DNA from: Gnetum montanum
Taxonomy: Eukaryota > Streptophyta > Gnetopsida > Gnetales > Gnetaceae
Direction of reading: 5' to 3'
Length of the DNA: 56,727 bases
NCBI GenBank assembly: GCA_015680685.1
Contig: MNCI01005867.1
Coordinates: forward strand, 847,253-903,979
Positions within the stretch are counted from its first letter, which is position 1; the number at the start of each line of letters is the position of its first letter. Below are positions 30,533 to 42,100 of this stretch, piece after piece. Position numbers and translations under genes: made by a program. The notes under the pieces were generated by a model that was not told the origin of the DNA, ran no database searches, and was given only the letters and a program-made list of their open reading frames with translations.

Positions 30533-32500
30533 CTGTCTTCTTCACATAAGATCAATAATGCATCATATGATGAGAACACTCGTAGAAGAAATGATAGGAT
30601 ATATACTGAAGAGAATTGGAGTGAAAAACCTCAAGCAAGGGTTTCCTATGCTCATTTAGACCCTTACTAAACTCAAAGACTATGTTCAACTAATGCAAAA
30701 AATCCTAGAGAAGATGAAGTAACTCCTAGATCAAGGATGGCCTCAAGGCCTAGGACCTCCTCTAAACCTAGACAAGATAAATCAAAGGACCAAATGGAGA
30801 ACTATAGAAGCAATGGAGATTCTTCTATATCTTCTTGTTTAATGTCTAGTTCTAACGAAGATGAACATAGGTATAGAGACAAAGCTCCACTATGGGGTGA
30901 AAATAAAAATAGAAATTGAACCCACGGGAAAAGTCAAAGACATCAACATGAACATAAACAACATCGTCACAATCAAATGAATATCAATAGAAATTTTCTT
31001 CACAACTTATCTGATGATAATGAACCCTTGTTGGCCACTAAGATCACAGAGGTAGCTAAGATATCCTATAGGCATCACAAAGAGAGTCATCTACCTAAGC
31101 TTGATATGAATAATATTCCTAAATTTTTAGGAGGCTATGATTCAAATCCTTAACATCATTTACAAGCCTTCAATGATGCCTATGCTTTCTACAACATTGA
31201 AAGTGGGTGGCAAAAACTTAAGCTCCTTCATAGGACACTAATTAATAGAGCTAAAGTATGGTAAAGATCATTAAAACCAAATTGAATCCAATGGTGGTCC
31301 ACAATGTTAGAACTCTTCAATGAGAAATACCAAACCTATGTGAGGGTGCCCAGCCTGAGGAGACAGATCCAAGGATGGAACCAAGGATAATATGAACCCT
31401 TGGACATGGCCTTAGATAGATATTATTCCCTATTTTATAAATTCCTAGGCCCTAATTTCTTTGAGGAAAGGTAACTTTTCCACATCATAGATGGGCTTTG
31501 TAATGAAACAAGGGAGACCCTTGGGATGTATGCCTTAGGTTAATTATACAAGCTATGAACCCATCAAATTTGAGGACTAATTGAGTGTGTGCCAAAAGAA
31601 TAAGGAGAAATATGCAAATGGGAGAATATTGAAAAAAATAATTGGGACCCACCTTCCCAAAAGAAGGAGGTTCATATCTATAGTGAGGAGAAAGAGGCAG
31701 CTCTTGATAAGGTGATCCCACAATAAATCTTGCCAAAATAAAAGTCTATTGATGAACTTAAAGTAAAGTTTAATAGGATGTTAGAGTGGATATATGAAAA
31801 TGTTACAACTCTTATAGAGATGGTAGAGAATAAGGTAGCATAGAATGTACCAAGAAATCACTATAAATAGAGGAAGCAATAATAAAAAATAGCTAGGAAC
31901 ACTTTTTCATAAATAGGAAAAATGGTTGAAGAAAGTGAGGCTATAGACTTGACCATAGACAAAGATAATCAATGTGACATCTGCATATATGACCATCCAA
32001 AGGGCCATTTCCTAGTCTTGTTGCATCTACATGAGTATTGGGCAGGTGCCTTAAATCTGAAGTTTGTATAGAAGCACATGCCTAGGAGATTTCCTCTTCC
32101 ACATGGTAATAATAGCCAATCCTACAACCAATTGTACTATCCTAGGAGGACTTATTTCTAGCCTCAAAATTATCATCGACTGTAGTGGCAAAACCCACAA
32201 TCATGGGGGAGGCCACCACCTAACCAGCCTTATCCTTCCTATTAGCTGAAACTGCACAAATGTTATGTTCAAAATTCTATTTCCCTGAATAGTTCCACTT
32301 CCTTTACCTCAAATCACTACTACCACTCTCCCGAATATCATCATTCCTCAACATCTTATATGAGTTCATCACCTCATAGCTCTCATCCTTCATCATATCC
32401 TTAATATTCTCATACTCACCTCCACCATATGTCATCTCCAACAACATAGGATGGTTCATCACCACGACATCAATGAGAGAATGCCACTTGTGCTACAAAC
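30533..32500 (+). pseudogene. E8 gag pseudogene
   Basis: The start codon is CTG (30533-30535) where ATG is expected before the Ser-Ser-His opening. A basic Arg/Lys/Ser-rich frame (30737-30916, MASRPRTSSKPRQDK) takes the place of the family A linker. The capsid-like region runs 31100-31560 with MNNIPKFLGGYDSNP, LINRAKVW and MLELFNEKYQTY. A knuckle equivalent near 31975 reads CDICIYDHPKGHF, so its last Cys is lost. A Ser/His/Pro-rich tail follows to about 32500. Many stops. Confidence 0.75.
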
Positions 32501-32839
32501 ATACATAGAAATGATAATGCTAATAGATCTCCACCACAATCTTAGAAACGCCATTTCTTTAGGAAGGTTCCCACACATAAGAACAACACTCATGGATCTA
32601 CTAACTCATTAAAACTAACATAAGGCTAACATGATGCAACAACCTTCCTCACTAGAACGTTGTCTCCTAATCATACACAAAAGCCAACAACCATCACCAC
32701 TCCAACACAAGACATAAACAATGAACCAATCGCTATCTAGAGACAGAAGAGTCTATGCATCACTACTAATAGTAAAGGGTGCAATTATGAGCCAGAAATT
32801 CAAAATATTAACACAGTCCACAACAAATTTCAAGAGCAA

Positions 32840-33240
32840 GTGTGTAAACAAAAACCAATCTATGTAGTAGCCACTAAACTAGAAGACACCCAGTGGCTTG
32901 AAAATGAGAATATAAAATTTTTTCAAAGATGCATGGAGATAATTGATCTACTTATTAGTTCTAGACTTAAAAGAATGGACCAAACAACGGACTTAGACAT
33001 AGATATCTTACACTTTGATCATATACCAGAAAAGGATATTAAACATGAAGGAAGAAGCAAATACATCTGAATCCTCCAAAATGGAAATACCTTCAAGTCT
33101 AGATGAAGACATATCTCCAAATGATCCAAATGAGACTATCATTAATGTTATAGGTGCTACCACACGATTAATTAAATCAGTAATGGTGATAGATTAGAAA
33201 CCTATGATGTATAACTAGGGGATTGTGTAGTCCATATTCC
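32840..33240 (+). pseudogene. E8 post-protease spacer remnant
   Basis: Frame 32840-33067 (MCKQKPIYVVATKLEDTQWL...) corresponds to the E2 stretch with CLYIATTQQENTQWL (near 18510), which lies downstream of protease. A second frame, 33015-33194, follows. It ends at the internal polypurine motif GTGGGGGAGATG (33264-33276). This places the E8 deletion across the protease active site. Confidence 0.6.
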
Positions 33241-33276
33241 AAATGTGCAACCACAAGATTAGTTGTGGGGGAGATG

Positions 33277-34595
33277 CTCCATCCTGGTTTAGGAACTAAT
33301 AATTATTTTTCACCTATTTTTTGTTTTACAATTTTTTATCATTTCCTATTTCTTCCAAAAATTTTTGATTCTTCATATGTTTAACATTTCTTAATATTTT
33401 TCTTTTCTTTATATTTTTATCTCTTTTCTTGAGCCATTATCTTTTTTCTTTATGAATTTATTTTTATGTTTTCATTTATAATATTGCCAAGTCATGATGC
33501 AGAAGTTAACACTATGTGTTGAGTTTTTGTGCTATGCTATTAAGATGACTAGGTAAGTAATTGTGTAAAGCAGTGAAACCACCTCATCCATCCCTCTAGT
33601 TCTCTGAATAAAAAGTATTTTTCATGGAAAGAATTTGTTTTTTCTTTTATGAGACTAAAATTAATCAATGATCATTATAGCTTGAAGAAAGAGTGAACGA
33701 CCAAGTGGGAATTGCAAAGTATGTGAAGGGGACTTGTTGGGTTCTCTTCTTAACTTCCTTCATGTGGTTTATAACTCCTCAAGGAACATATCATCACTTC
33801 TTCATTGATCAATAAATTGGAAGCTCTATCTTTGCATGGTGCAATTCCCATCTAAAAATGTTTTAAAAAATTAAAAACAAAAAAGAGAAAAAAACAACAA
33901 TAATGGGAATTCAAAGCACACCCCTTAGACACAATAATGAGCTACAAGCACAAGTTATGGGGTTGGAAAGACATGTTACCCATGCCTAAAGGTACCCCTC
34001 TAATTAAAGCCCTTCCTTCCTTCTTCTCTTTTCTTCTCTTTTTGGAGTGATGATTGTTCTTTGTGGTGGTTATGGACTCATGGTGGTTGATAGGAATGAA
34101 CACATCAATGTGAGGTTACTATTCATGGTATGGAATTGGTTTGAACTTGGACAAACAAGTATGTTGATCATTTTAATCATATTTTTTACAAGAACCTATT
34201 GTGAACATGGTTAAGTACCTTACATTCTGATCTCTGCAATCCCTTCTCATCCCATTATTCACCTCACTACTGCATGCGGTTATGAGCCTTTTGGTTTTGT
34301 GTTATATAGTGCAACACGCCAGCCATGGCAATTATGTGTTGTTTGGAATAAAGGCATGGTCTACATTTAACTTCTCAAGTGCCCACAAACATCTATATAA
34401 GTGGTTATGCAAGGGCATTATGGTAGAAGCCTACTTTAGGGAGGACCCACTTGCATAACTTTTGTTGATCATGGCTTTGAACTAACCCTCACATCTTCTA
34501 GAACATCAGTGACGATTTCTTTGAATTTATGCATGATTTTGGGACTATTTATCATCCATTTTATTAATTTTCCTACTTTTCTATTTCCATATTAA
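33277..34595 (+). other. E8 3' noncoding region (truncated)
   Basis: T-rich tract 33300-33480, hairpin 33843-33911, the conserved CAAAGCACACCCCTTAGA block (33912-33929) and the GGGAGGACCCACTTGCAT block near 34439. It ends at ATTAA (34591-34595), the presumed target duplication of E6. No gene is seen. Confidence 0.7.
33843..33911 (+). other. Conserved 3' noncoding hairpin, E8 version
   Basis: Perfect 9-bp arms AATTCCCAT (33843-33851) and ATGGGAATT (33903-33911), A-rich loop. Against E2 (TTCTCAC/GTGAGAA) two pairs differ, each changed on both sides. The flanking CTTTGCATGGTG and CAAAGCACACC are conserved. Confidence 0.72.
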
Positions 34596-35468
34596 TGACC
34601 GATGAGGTACCCCTACACCCAACCATACGAATCACAAAGCATTCATGTGTAATTTAGTCAAATTCCGTTAACTTTATAGTTTCCAATGCACTAGTCTTCT
34701 AGGAAGTTAATCTTGCCCTAAGGTCATTCATTGTCTTCCCAATTACACTTGTGATGTACAAAGATATGGTTAAGTGTAATCAAGGCATATGATTTTTATC
34801 ATTTTATGTCTTATGTTCTTTAGTGGTTAGAGAGATAGAGAGATATAAAGTAATTTAATGACTAATCTAAATTAACTAACTAATTTGTCTCTAACTAGTC
34901 CTAACATAAACATCTGGTCCTACTTTCCATACATGTCATGAACCCACGTATTGACTGCTAGGTTACCAAGTGCTATGTTACTGGGTGCACCAAGTAATAA
35001 CATTGTTGGGATTACCAAGCGAATACATGTTACACTTGAAGCAATTGTACTTATGTATTTAATTTATCTAGCTTACCTTGCTTAATTAGCTCAATTACTA
35101 AAAAACATTAAATAAATAACTAAAAGCATTGAGTGCATGAATAAATCTCTAAACTATCTAGAATGCTACAAGGTTTATCAAGAAGCTCATCTTTATTATT
35201 GTACACATTGTTGTGCTTAGGTACAACAATGCTCGAATAAAGATCCGTACACTTAATGACTCCTACTATGGGCACTTGGGAAAATATTCTAACTTTCAAA
35301 TGAAAAAACTGCAAGAGCTTCACTACACTATGACTGATTGATGCCATAAATGCAATTGGTGAGTTCATATTTATAGGCAAGAACAAAGCCTACGTCAACA
35401 GGGCCTAGTTGATGCATGAAATGATGCATTGATAGGGCCTAGTCAACATGGGCACTTGCAACTCATCA
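34596..35468 (-). repeat. E6 3' LTR
   Basis: About 873 bp. On the minus strand it starts TGATGAGTTGCAAG and ends near GGTACCTCATCGGTCA, where the usual CACTCATCA is altered. TATA box 35368-35375, R hairpin arms 35236-35244 and 35189-35197. U3 has GTTGACTAGGCC and ATGCATCA repeats rather than GATATC. It directly abuts the E8 noncoding region. Confidence 0.8.
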
Positions 35469-35477
35469 GACCCTCAT
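35469..35477 (-). promoter_or_regulatory. E6 3' polypurine tract
   Basis: ATGAGGGTC on the minus strand, preceded by TTTTCATTCAGTC as in family A (TTTTCATTCAGTCATGGGGGTA). It shows that the 3' noncoding end is shared despite the extra ORF upstream. Confidence 0.75.
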
Positions 35478-35729
35478 GACTGAATGAAAACTTATCCTTG
35501 AGTTTTTTACAAAATTGGAAAGGTATTGAATTATTGACTAATGCTAGATTTAACAAATTGACTTGAAAAAATTAAGTACCTGAGTGTATAGACCAACACG
35601 TTACAAAAATTGTAGTGTTCATGACACAAAATTAAACACCATGACATAACTCTACAAAATTGGATGACACTTCCTTTGACAGCATGAAGTTGATGGAGAA
35701 GGTTAAATAGTCTCAGGAAATGATGGTTC

Positions 35730-38530
35730 CTAAGATTCTGAGAGACCTTCATTAGCTTCAAATAGTGGCTGAGGTTGTTGTGGCTTTCCTACTGCTATTG
35801 CAACTTCTAGCTGGAGGTGAAAGGCATCTAGCAATACTTTCATTTTTTCCTCCTTACTCCTAGGATCATGCACCATCCACATAGCTTCACTAATTTGGGT
35901 AGTAATGGGCACATCCCAAGGACAAGTAATTGCTAGAAATAACTCCTTGGCATTAATGAACCAGGTAGTGAATTGCTTGCATTCGATATTAAACACCCTA
36001 ACTATGTTTTGTAGCCCCTGGTAATCATTCATTCTCTTGGCTAGGTTCTTGGTAATTAATCATTGATTGGTGAATCAATGTTTGTTGTTTCAAGCTTTTT
36101 CTTAGTGTCCTTATAGTGCTTAAACTCGGCCTTGTATAGTAAGTATGAACTGGCCACTTATTTCTCAAGTTCTAATCGTGGTCGTCTAGTAGTTAGCATT
36201 GCCAGGTTTGCATAGTGGAGATTGGTCAATTCCATATACTCTATCATTTCTTCTATCTACAACTTCTTTAAGTGGATCTCTGCTCTATTATAGGTATCTA
36301 TTTCATCAATGATGGGTTGCCACACCTCTCTTCCTTATTGGAGTTGCTAGAAGGCCTCATTTACTTTTGCCTTAGCCAATTGAATGTGCTTCTCATTCGC
36401 TTCCTTCTATAGGCCAACCTGGCCTCTATAGTAATTCTTAACTCTTTCAAATTTAAGAGTTATTTTTTTAGGAAATAATCTCAATGGCAGATTTCTGGTG
36501 TAAGGCTCATACTTCCTCCATAGACACATTTCGATTCTCTATAGACAATTTTCTTAACTCTATGTTTACCTTGGCGAGTTGCTCCTTCTATTAATGAATG
36601 AATTCTTGCATTTGTTAATTTGTGTATTAATATTATGCAAGTAATGGTTTTCGGTAGTTAATGATTCATTTTCATGGTGCATCTGAACCAAGTCCTTTTG
36701 AACCAAGTAGGTTTTTTCTTCGGTTATGGACTAGTTGAAGATGGTCATCATTATTTGCTCCTCAACCTATTTTAATCATTCCTAAAGCTACTAAAAAGCT
36801 TCATCTCTAGTTATTACAAGGCTGAAGAGTGTAGGTTCAATAAAATGGGCATGCAATTCAACAACTTCTAGGTCTAAGCATTGGTTTTGTGCTTGAGCTG
36901 TTTCAAGTTACCCTTCCAAGATGATGCATTTTCCCTTTGCTTATAGCAGCTTCGACTGGGTCACAGTAATGTTATTCTAAAAATTGAAGATATCTAAAAT
37001 TGGTTACGTGGTACCCACTAGTCAATCCAATAACTCTTCATGCTAGGATACACTCAATCTTCCACTGACCATGCCTGTAAACATCTACACATCTTGAAGT
37101 GTAGATATACCTAGTACAGATGCAGCAAGTGCGTTAAGTGCTTCTGCAATTTGATTAGCAATAACTTTAGCAATGGTCTCTTTCCCTTGGTGTTGCATCA
37201 CCAATACAGTTGCTCCCTCATCCTCCTTCAAGCATACCAAAAAGAAGGCAACATTCCTAGAGATTTCTAAGAATAAATGGTGTTGAGATAGAGACACCAT
37301 CACCTCTCAAGCATTGGAATTCGATCTTGTGAGCAACTACATTTGTTGGGAAAAGAATATTGGTCCACCTCTTTCCATCTAGCTAATTTTCTAAGCCACC
37401 TCATTAATGTGACTCATTTCAGGTCAATATACAAATGGGTCTACACTACTCATTCTTACATGTTACTCCTACTCACACAAGGGTTGCTCTTGGATTTCAT
37501 GTAAGAATTCAATGGCTGTGTGGGCCTCTGGTATTATTTCTTGAGTAGGCAATGGAGGTGGCAGCTGCTACTCATCTTATTTAAACATGGTAGGTGTCTT
37601 GTCCTTCCTCATTTCAAACCATGAGGCAATGGGAGTATGCCTGATCATGTCATTTTCATAACAGATGATCCTTGCCCTTTTGCAAAGTTTCCAATGAGGC
37701 ATGGAAAAGGTAAGGTTTTCCTTCCACATTAATTTTCGTTAAAGTGTTTCTCAATCTCTAAATAGATTAATTGTGGAAGGTTCACCAAAAATTTCCTACT
37801 TAGATAGGCACATTCTCAAGTGGAAAAGGTAGTCACCTTGCTAGGCCTCACTATTGGATTGAGGTGATAGGCCACTATCTTAAAGTATACACATTCTACT
37901 AGTGTGAGCATGTCAAATTCCTTAAGGTTGACCCTATAACACAAATGGATCCACTCCATTTGGCCTCAAGGTTAGCTTGTGTCAACAACTCTACCAATTA
38001 TGCCCTTGTGTCATGCAAATGTACTAACATCAATTGAGTAGGATACCTGAATGTTCTTGATCTTCACTGTGGAGCCTATCCTTCTATTGTTCTAGAAGAG
38101 GTACATCTCTTCCATGTACTACTCCCCACTAGAAGTGATGATTGACCACATGGGAGTGGTTTGCAATTGTGTTTTCACTTCTGCTAGAGCATGTTCTAGA
38201 AATGGCCTGAAGTTCAATTCCTAGAGAACTGAGCATTGGATTTCATGGGGCCTAATGATGTTAGGGCATGCTTGTGTTAGTATGAATTTTAGCCTTGATA
38301 TGGGTCCTCATGCTTCCCGATGCTATGATTGTTTTATTTCAACTTCTTCTTCAAAAATCTATCGAACAAATTCCACTTCAGGCTCCACTTGAAAAGGTCC
38401 TGTTCCATGGATTTCTTCTAGTTGTTACTAGGGCTATTTTTGTTGGCCCCTTCTAGCACTAGGTCATTTATCCCTTGGTTTCAATGGTCCTCCCTCCTAT
38501 GGTCATTTTCGTCTTGGCGTCATTTGTAAT
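35730..38530 (-). pseudogene. E6 extra 3' ORF, unknown, coiled-coil-rich
   Basis: A broken coding region of about 900 codons between integrase and the 3' LTR. The first third (to about 37620) reads GPFQVEPEVEF, QYMEEMYLF-type and MEWIHLCYRVNLKEFDML, then FKIVAYHLNPIVRPSKV and TFSMPHWKLCKRARIICYEN: a globular, Trp/Cys-containing part. The last two thirds are rich in Glu, Lys, Leu and Gln (ENESLTTENHYLHN, NIELRKLSIENRN, LTNLHYANLAML), typical of long coiled coils. It ends with a stop at 35730. Frame 36032-35730 is fully open. Most stops are TAG or TAA where Gln is likely. The first part faintly recalls the putative plant transposon protein family (PF20167); that is from memory and weak. No transmembrane segment is evident, so an envelope-like role is not supported. 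Confidence 0.6.
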
Positions 38531-39452
38531 CACAACATGACCACGAGTTAGCAATTATTGTGTAACATGAAACACTTGGAATTCCTTCTCTCCTTAGGAA
38601 AATTACACTTGGCTAAGTTGTAATTATGGCAAATTTAATCAATTTTAATCATTATTTTATTTGTATTTGAATATTAATAAGTCATTCTAGAAGGTGTTAG
38701 AACTCTCAAGAATTGATGGTTTCATACTGTTGTATTCATTATTCCCTTTGGGGAAGTAGAAATTTTTTTGAAAAATTTCATCAGAAACCCTAAGCTTTGT
38801 CACTCCCACGATCAAAAGCTTACCTTTGATAGCTATAGCATTAAAGAACAAAGTAATTTGGACAAACAGTTGGCAAGTTATGGGCTCTAGAAGGTTTTGG
38901 TCTCTAAAAAATGGCAAAAACTCCCCTCGTGTTATGAAGCAAATGTCAAAAAATTACAAAGTCTCAACCACATTTATGGGATTTTTGGCTTGCATTAACT
39001 AGGCCTAATCGACAAGGCACAGTCGATGGGGTTGACTGCATTGACTAGGTTGATGCAATTGTTGACCATCGTTGACTTTTGTTCACTTGGTCAAACTTTC
39101 AAAATACAAGAAATTTTTTAGTAAAATTGGGATTAAATGGAATCCTAAAAAGCCATGAACATAATGAGAATACTAGAAGAGGGTTTTCAAGCTCAAAAAA
39201 TTTAGAAAATTGAGAAAATGTTTTGGAAAAAGAATTTAATGAAAATTTTAAGGAGCAGATAGCAAAATACATAATGGAATATGTGAAAGATAGGATTATA
39301 GCAATGTCTAAGGTAAGGGGCTTAACTATCCAAACCAAGAGATATGCAAGTGGGTCCTCCCCATAGTAGGCACATGCCCTTTTTGGCATCACATAACTTC
39401 AAATGAGTTTGTGGGCCCCACAGTTGATTTAATGGTCATAAAAGTTAAGGGA
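38531..39452 (-). other. E6 region between conserved 3' noncoding block and extra ORF
   Basis: On the minus strand the conserved block ending GGGAGGACCCACTTGCATA (near 39340) is followed by AT-rich sequence. A cluster of GTCAAC/GTCGAC-type motifs then follows (38995-39080) that recalls the U3 of family B LTRs, and then sequence leading to the extra ORF. No gene is seen, but 38995-39080 could be a promoter. Confidence 0.5.
39448..39452 (+). repeat. E4 target-site duplication, left copy
   Basis: AGGGA left of E4; AGGGC (46385-46389) right of it. Four of five bases match. Confidence 0.8.
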
Positions 39453-40243
39453 TGATGAGCTGAAATATCGCATAGGCCCCATATCAGGATATCACAGGGC
39501 CTGCCTCAATTTCTATAAATAAGAGGCAACTTTCCTTGTTCTGGGGAGTTAGACTTAGACCCATAGTTAAACTCTTGTAGTTTTACCATTCTAGAGTTAG
39601 AATAATTTCCATGTGCCTACAGTAGGAGTTTTAAAGTGAATGGATCTTTATTCAAGAAAATTGTACCTAAGCACACATTTGTGTACGGTAATAAAGATGA
39701 ACTTTATGATAAACCTCGCATCATGTGGATTAAGCTAAATAGTAATTAATTATTTTTGAATGTTTAAATGCTTTCCTAGTTAATTAATCTCTCTCAACCC
39801 TAGACTTTCCTAGTTAAATACACTCAATACGACCGCTTCGAGCATGTGTGTAGTGCTTGGTAACCTAGTGACAATTAGCATTTGGTAATCCCAGTAGCAT
39901 TGCACTGGTTCAAGAAGTGTGTGGCAAGTGGGAACAGATACTGGTGTTAGGAACTATTAGAACCTAGTTAGTAAATAGTTAATGAAAGTTAGTCACTTAG
40001 TCCTCCTTACCTTCCCCTATTAGCATAAGACATTAAAAAGATAAAAGATATAAAAATCATATACCTCAAGCTTACTTACCCATACAACCATGACAATACA
40101 AGTAAGTTTGGGAAGATAGCAATTGATTAACATTAAGTGTTCCATTAAGGCATGTAAGTACTTAGTTCTTGGAGTTTGATCGGATCGCACGTGAAATGCT
40201 CATATTCATATGGTTGAGTGTAGGGGTACCTCACCACTCATCA
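39453..40243 (+). repeat. E4 5' LTR
   Basis: 791 bp, TGATGAGCTG...CTCATCA. U3 is short, with few palindromes left. TATA box 39514-39521. R hairpin arms 39644-39652 and 39690-39698 (perfect 9 bp). Confidence 0.92.
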
Positions 40244-40264
40244 TTGGCACCGTTACCGGGGACT
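40244..40264 (+). promoter_or_regulatory. E4 primer-binding site
   Basis: TTGGCACCGTTACCGGGGACT, two changes from the tRNA-Asp complement. Confidence 0.88.
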
Positions 40265-40388
40265 TAGTTTTTTGTGCGCTACATAGAACATAGGATATCA
40301 TTCATATCGTTGGGACACTAGAATGAACCATTAGGGTTAATCAAGAAAAAAAAAGACAACGGTAAATCACACACCGAACAAGACAAAA

Positions 40389-40654
40389 ATGTCTTCTTCT
40401 TCGCACAAATGCACTTCACTGCCTAGGACTAACACAAAAGACAGTTGGTGGCATAACACACATAACCAAGATCTGCCAATTCCTCAACAGTTCTGTGTGG
40501 TATATATTCATCATGATGAGTATGTACCTGAATTTGCCTTTATTCTCCATCAAGATGAACAACTGCATTGGAGAGACTTGGAGGGTAACATAGTGTTGCC
40601 TCCAGACCGAGCAATCCCCAACATGCTCCTTCATGCTCTCACATGAATAGGCAT
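40389..40654 (+). pseudogene. E4 gag N-terminal fragment
   Basis: Open from ATG 40389 for 85 codons: Ser-rich start, then CVVYIHHDEYVPEFAFILHQ and the LHWRDLEGNIVLPPD motif. It stops at 40644-40646. Similarity to other gags continues to about 40654 (GAATAGGCATG), where the inverted segment starts. The rest of gag, including capsid and zinc knuckle, is gone. Confidence 0.82.
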
Positions 40655-40985
40655 GCCTAAAATCTATTCCTATTAACTCGAGGTATGACCAGGCAAAGGC
40701 TTATGACCACTTATTTATCACTTTTAGTAATCTTTCTTTTTGTTTGGGAACAAGTCTTGCGTTGATGATCATCGATCTTCCATTTTCAAGGGTCATATAT
40801 TCTAGACCAATAGGCAACGGTTTCAAATCTAGGGGCTCTTGTTTAAATTTTTCAAGAATTTCCAACTTTTCCTAGATGATGTTTTCAAGGTTAGGGCTTG
40901 GAAGCTGGTAGTGGACTTGCTCTAGTGTATCCATGCTTTCAATGTAAGCACTAGTGATTCCCTCAGTTAGTTCCATGCACATGGT
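40650..40985 (-). other. Inverted protease-RT linker segment in E4
   Basis: This stretch has the same orientation as the plus strand of the minus-strand elements E6 (50240-50575) and E1 (1190-1345), so it is inverted relative to E4. Read on the minus strand it corresponds to the linker leading into RT (motifs equivalent to MEPTE..., SNEEN and PKAFAW). It ends at the point where RT sequence (GKWRMCIDF) begins in plus orientation. Confidence 0.78.
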
Positions 40986-42100
40986 AAATGGAGGATGTGT
41001 ATAGATTTTAAGCTACTAAACATGGCAACATTTAAGGATCAATTTCCGTTGTCATTCATTGACCAAGTCTTAGAAACCATAGCAGAGCATCGCTATTATA
41101 GTTTTCTAGATGGCTATAGTGGATACAACCAAATACGGATAGCCCTAGAAGATCAAGCGAAGACAACATTCACCAATCCTTGGGGAACATTTGCATATAA
41201 ACAAATTCCATTTGGCTTGTGCAATGATCCTGCCATGTTTCAATGCCTAGTTCTAAGCATATTCCAATAGCAGATAGGAAACGGAGTGGAAGTCTTTATG
41301 GATGACTTCTCCACTTATGGAACAAACTTTGATCAAGCCTTGGACCGATTAGAGCAAGTGCTGAAAAGATGCGTAGAAACCAACTTAAGGCTCAACTGGC
41401 AAAAAAGCCATTTGATGGTCCAAGAAGGTGTAGTACTTAGGCATAATATTTCACATTCAAGAATTGAGGTAGACCCAGATAAAGTTAGGGTCATCCAAGG
41501 AATCACCCGTCAACCGAAAACTATCAAAGACATTTGGTCATTCCTTGAACACACTGGCTATTATAGGAGATTCATTGAGAACTTCTCCAAGGTTTCCAAA
41601 CCATTGGTAAAACTAACAAAGAAGGATGTACCATTTGAGTGGACGAGAGAATGCAAACGAGCATTCCAGAACTTGAAACAAAATCTTGTAGAAACTCCCA
41701 TTCTACAAGCTCTTGACTAGTCTAGACCATTCCACATAATGACTGACATGTCTAATTATGCTACACAGTTAAATGATCAAAAAAGTCCTTACTACATTCA
41801 CTGTGCAAGTAGGAGTATCGTCGATGCACAACTTAACTACATAATTACCAAGAAAGAATTAATGGTTGTAGTGTTTGCACTAGATAAGTTTAGGCACTAT
41901 GTGTTAGGTTACAAAGTGTTCATCCACATAGATCATAGTGCAATCTAGTTTCTCATGAATAAGCTAATGGTTAGCCCTCATATTATACGGTGGCTGGTAA
42001 TCCTACAGGATTTCGATCTAACAATGATCGATCGAAAGGGCACCGAGAACGTAGTTGCAGATCATTTATCTCGGTTGTGCTGGGACAACAAAGAGGATGA
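40983..42100 (+). pseudogene. E4 reverse transcriptase and RNase H
   Basis: RT opens with GKWRMCIDFKLLN, FLDGYSGYNQI and PFGLCNDPAMFQ, then the catalytic FMDD (41295-41306). The thumb follows, with FLEHTGYYRRFIENFSK. RNase H starts at the first Asp (IMTDMSNYA, about 41730), with KKELMVVVFALDKF (Glu) and IDHSAI (Asp). A small deletion lies between the Asp and QLNDQ. Stops include TAG 41718-41720 and TAG 41946-41948. Frames are otherwise long (91, 144 and 69 codons). The motifs fit the Athila branch of Ty3/gypsy. The enzyme would copy element RNA into DNA inside the particle; this copy is inactive. Confidence 0.9.

Larger units (their letters stand above)
29419..34595 (+). mobile_element. E8: family B gag-only retrotransposon, cut by E6
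   Basis: Plus-strand element with 5' LTR (29419-30409), decayed PBS, gag, a short spacer region and a 3' noncoding region that stops where the 3' LTR of E6 begins (34596). It has no RT, RNase H or IN, and the protease active-site region is also missing: the Pro-rich gag tail runs into the post-protease spacer (TQWLENE-type motif at 32887). The rest of E8 should lie right of the window. It is more diverged than family A. Confidence 0.8.

Noticed and set aside
36500-36600. E6 extra ORF as a separate host myosin-like gene.
   Set aside because: Coiled-coil composition alone is not evidence of myosin. No motor motifs or introns are seen, and the region sits between element integrase and polypurine tract.
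35730-38530. Envelope gene of an Athila-type endogenous retrovirus.
   Set aside because: No signal peptide, no hydrophobic anchor and no fusion-like segment can be read. The composition is that of a coiled coil.
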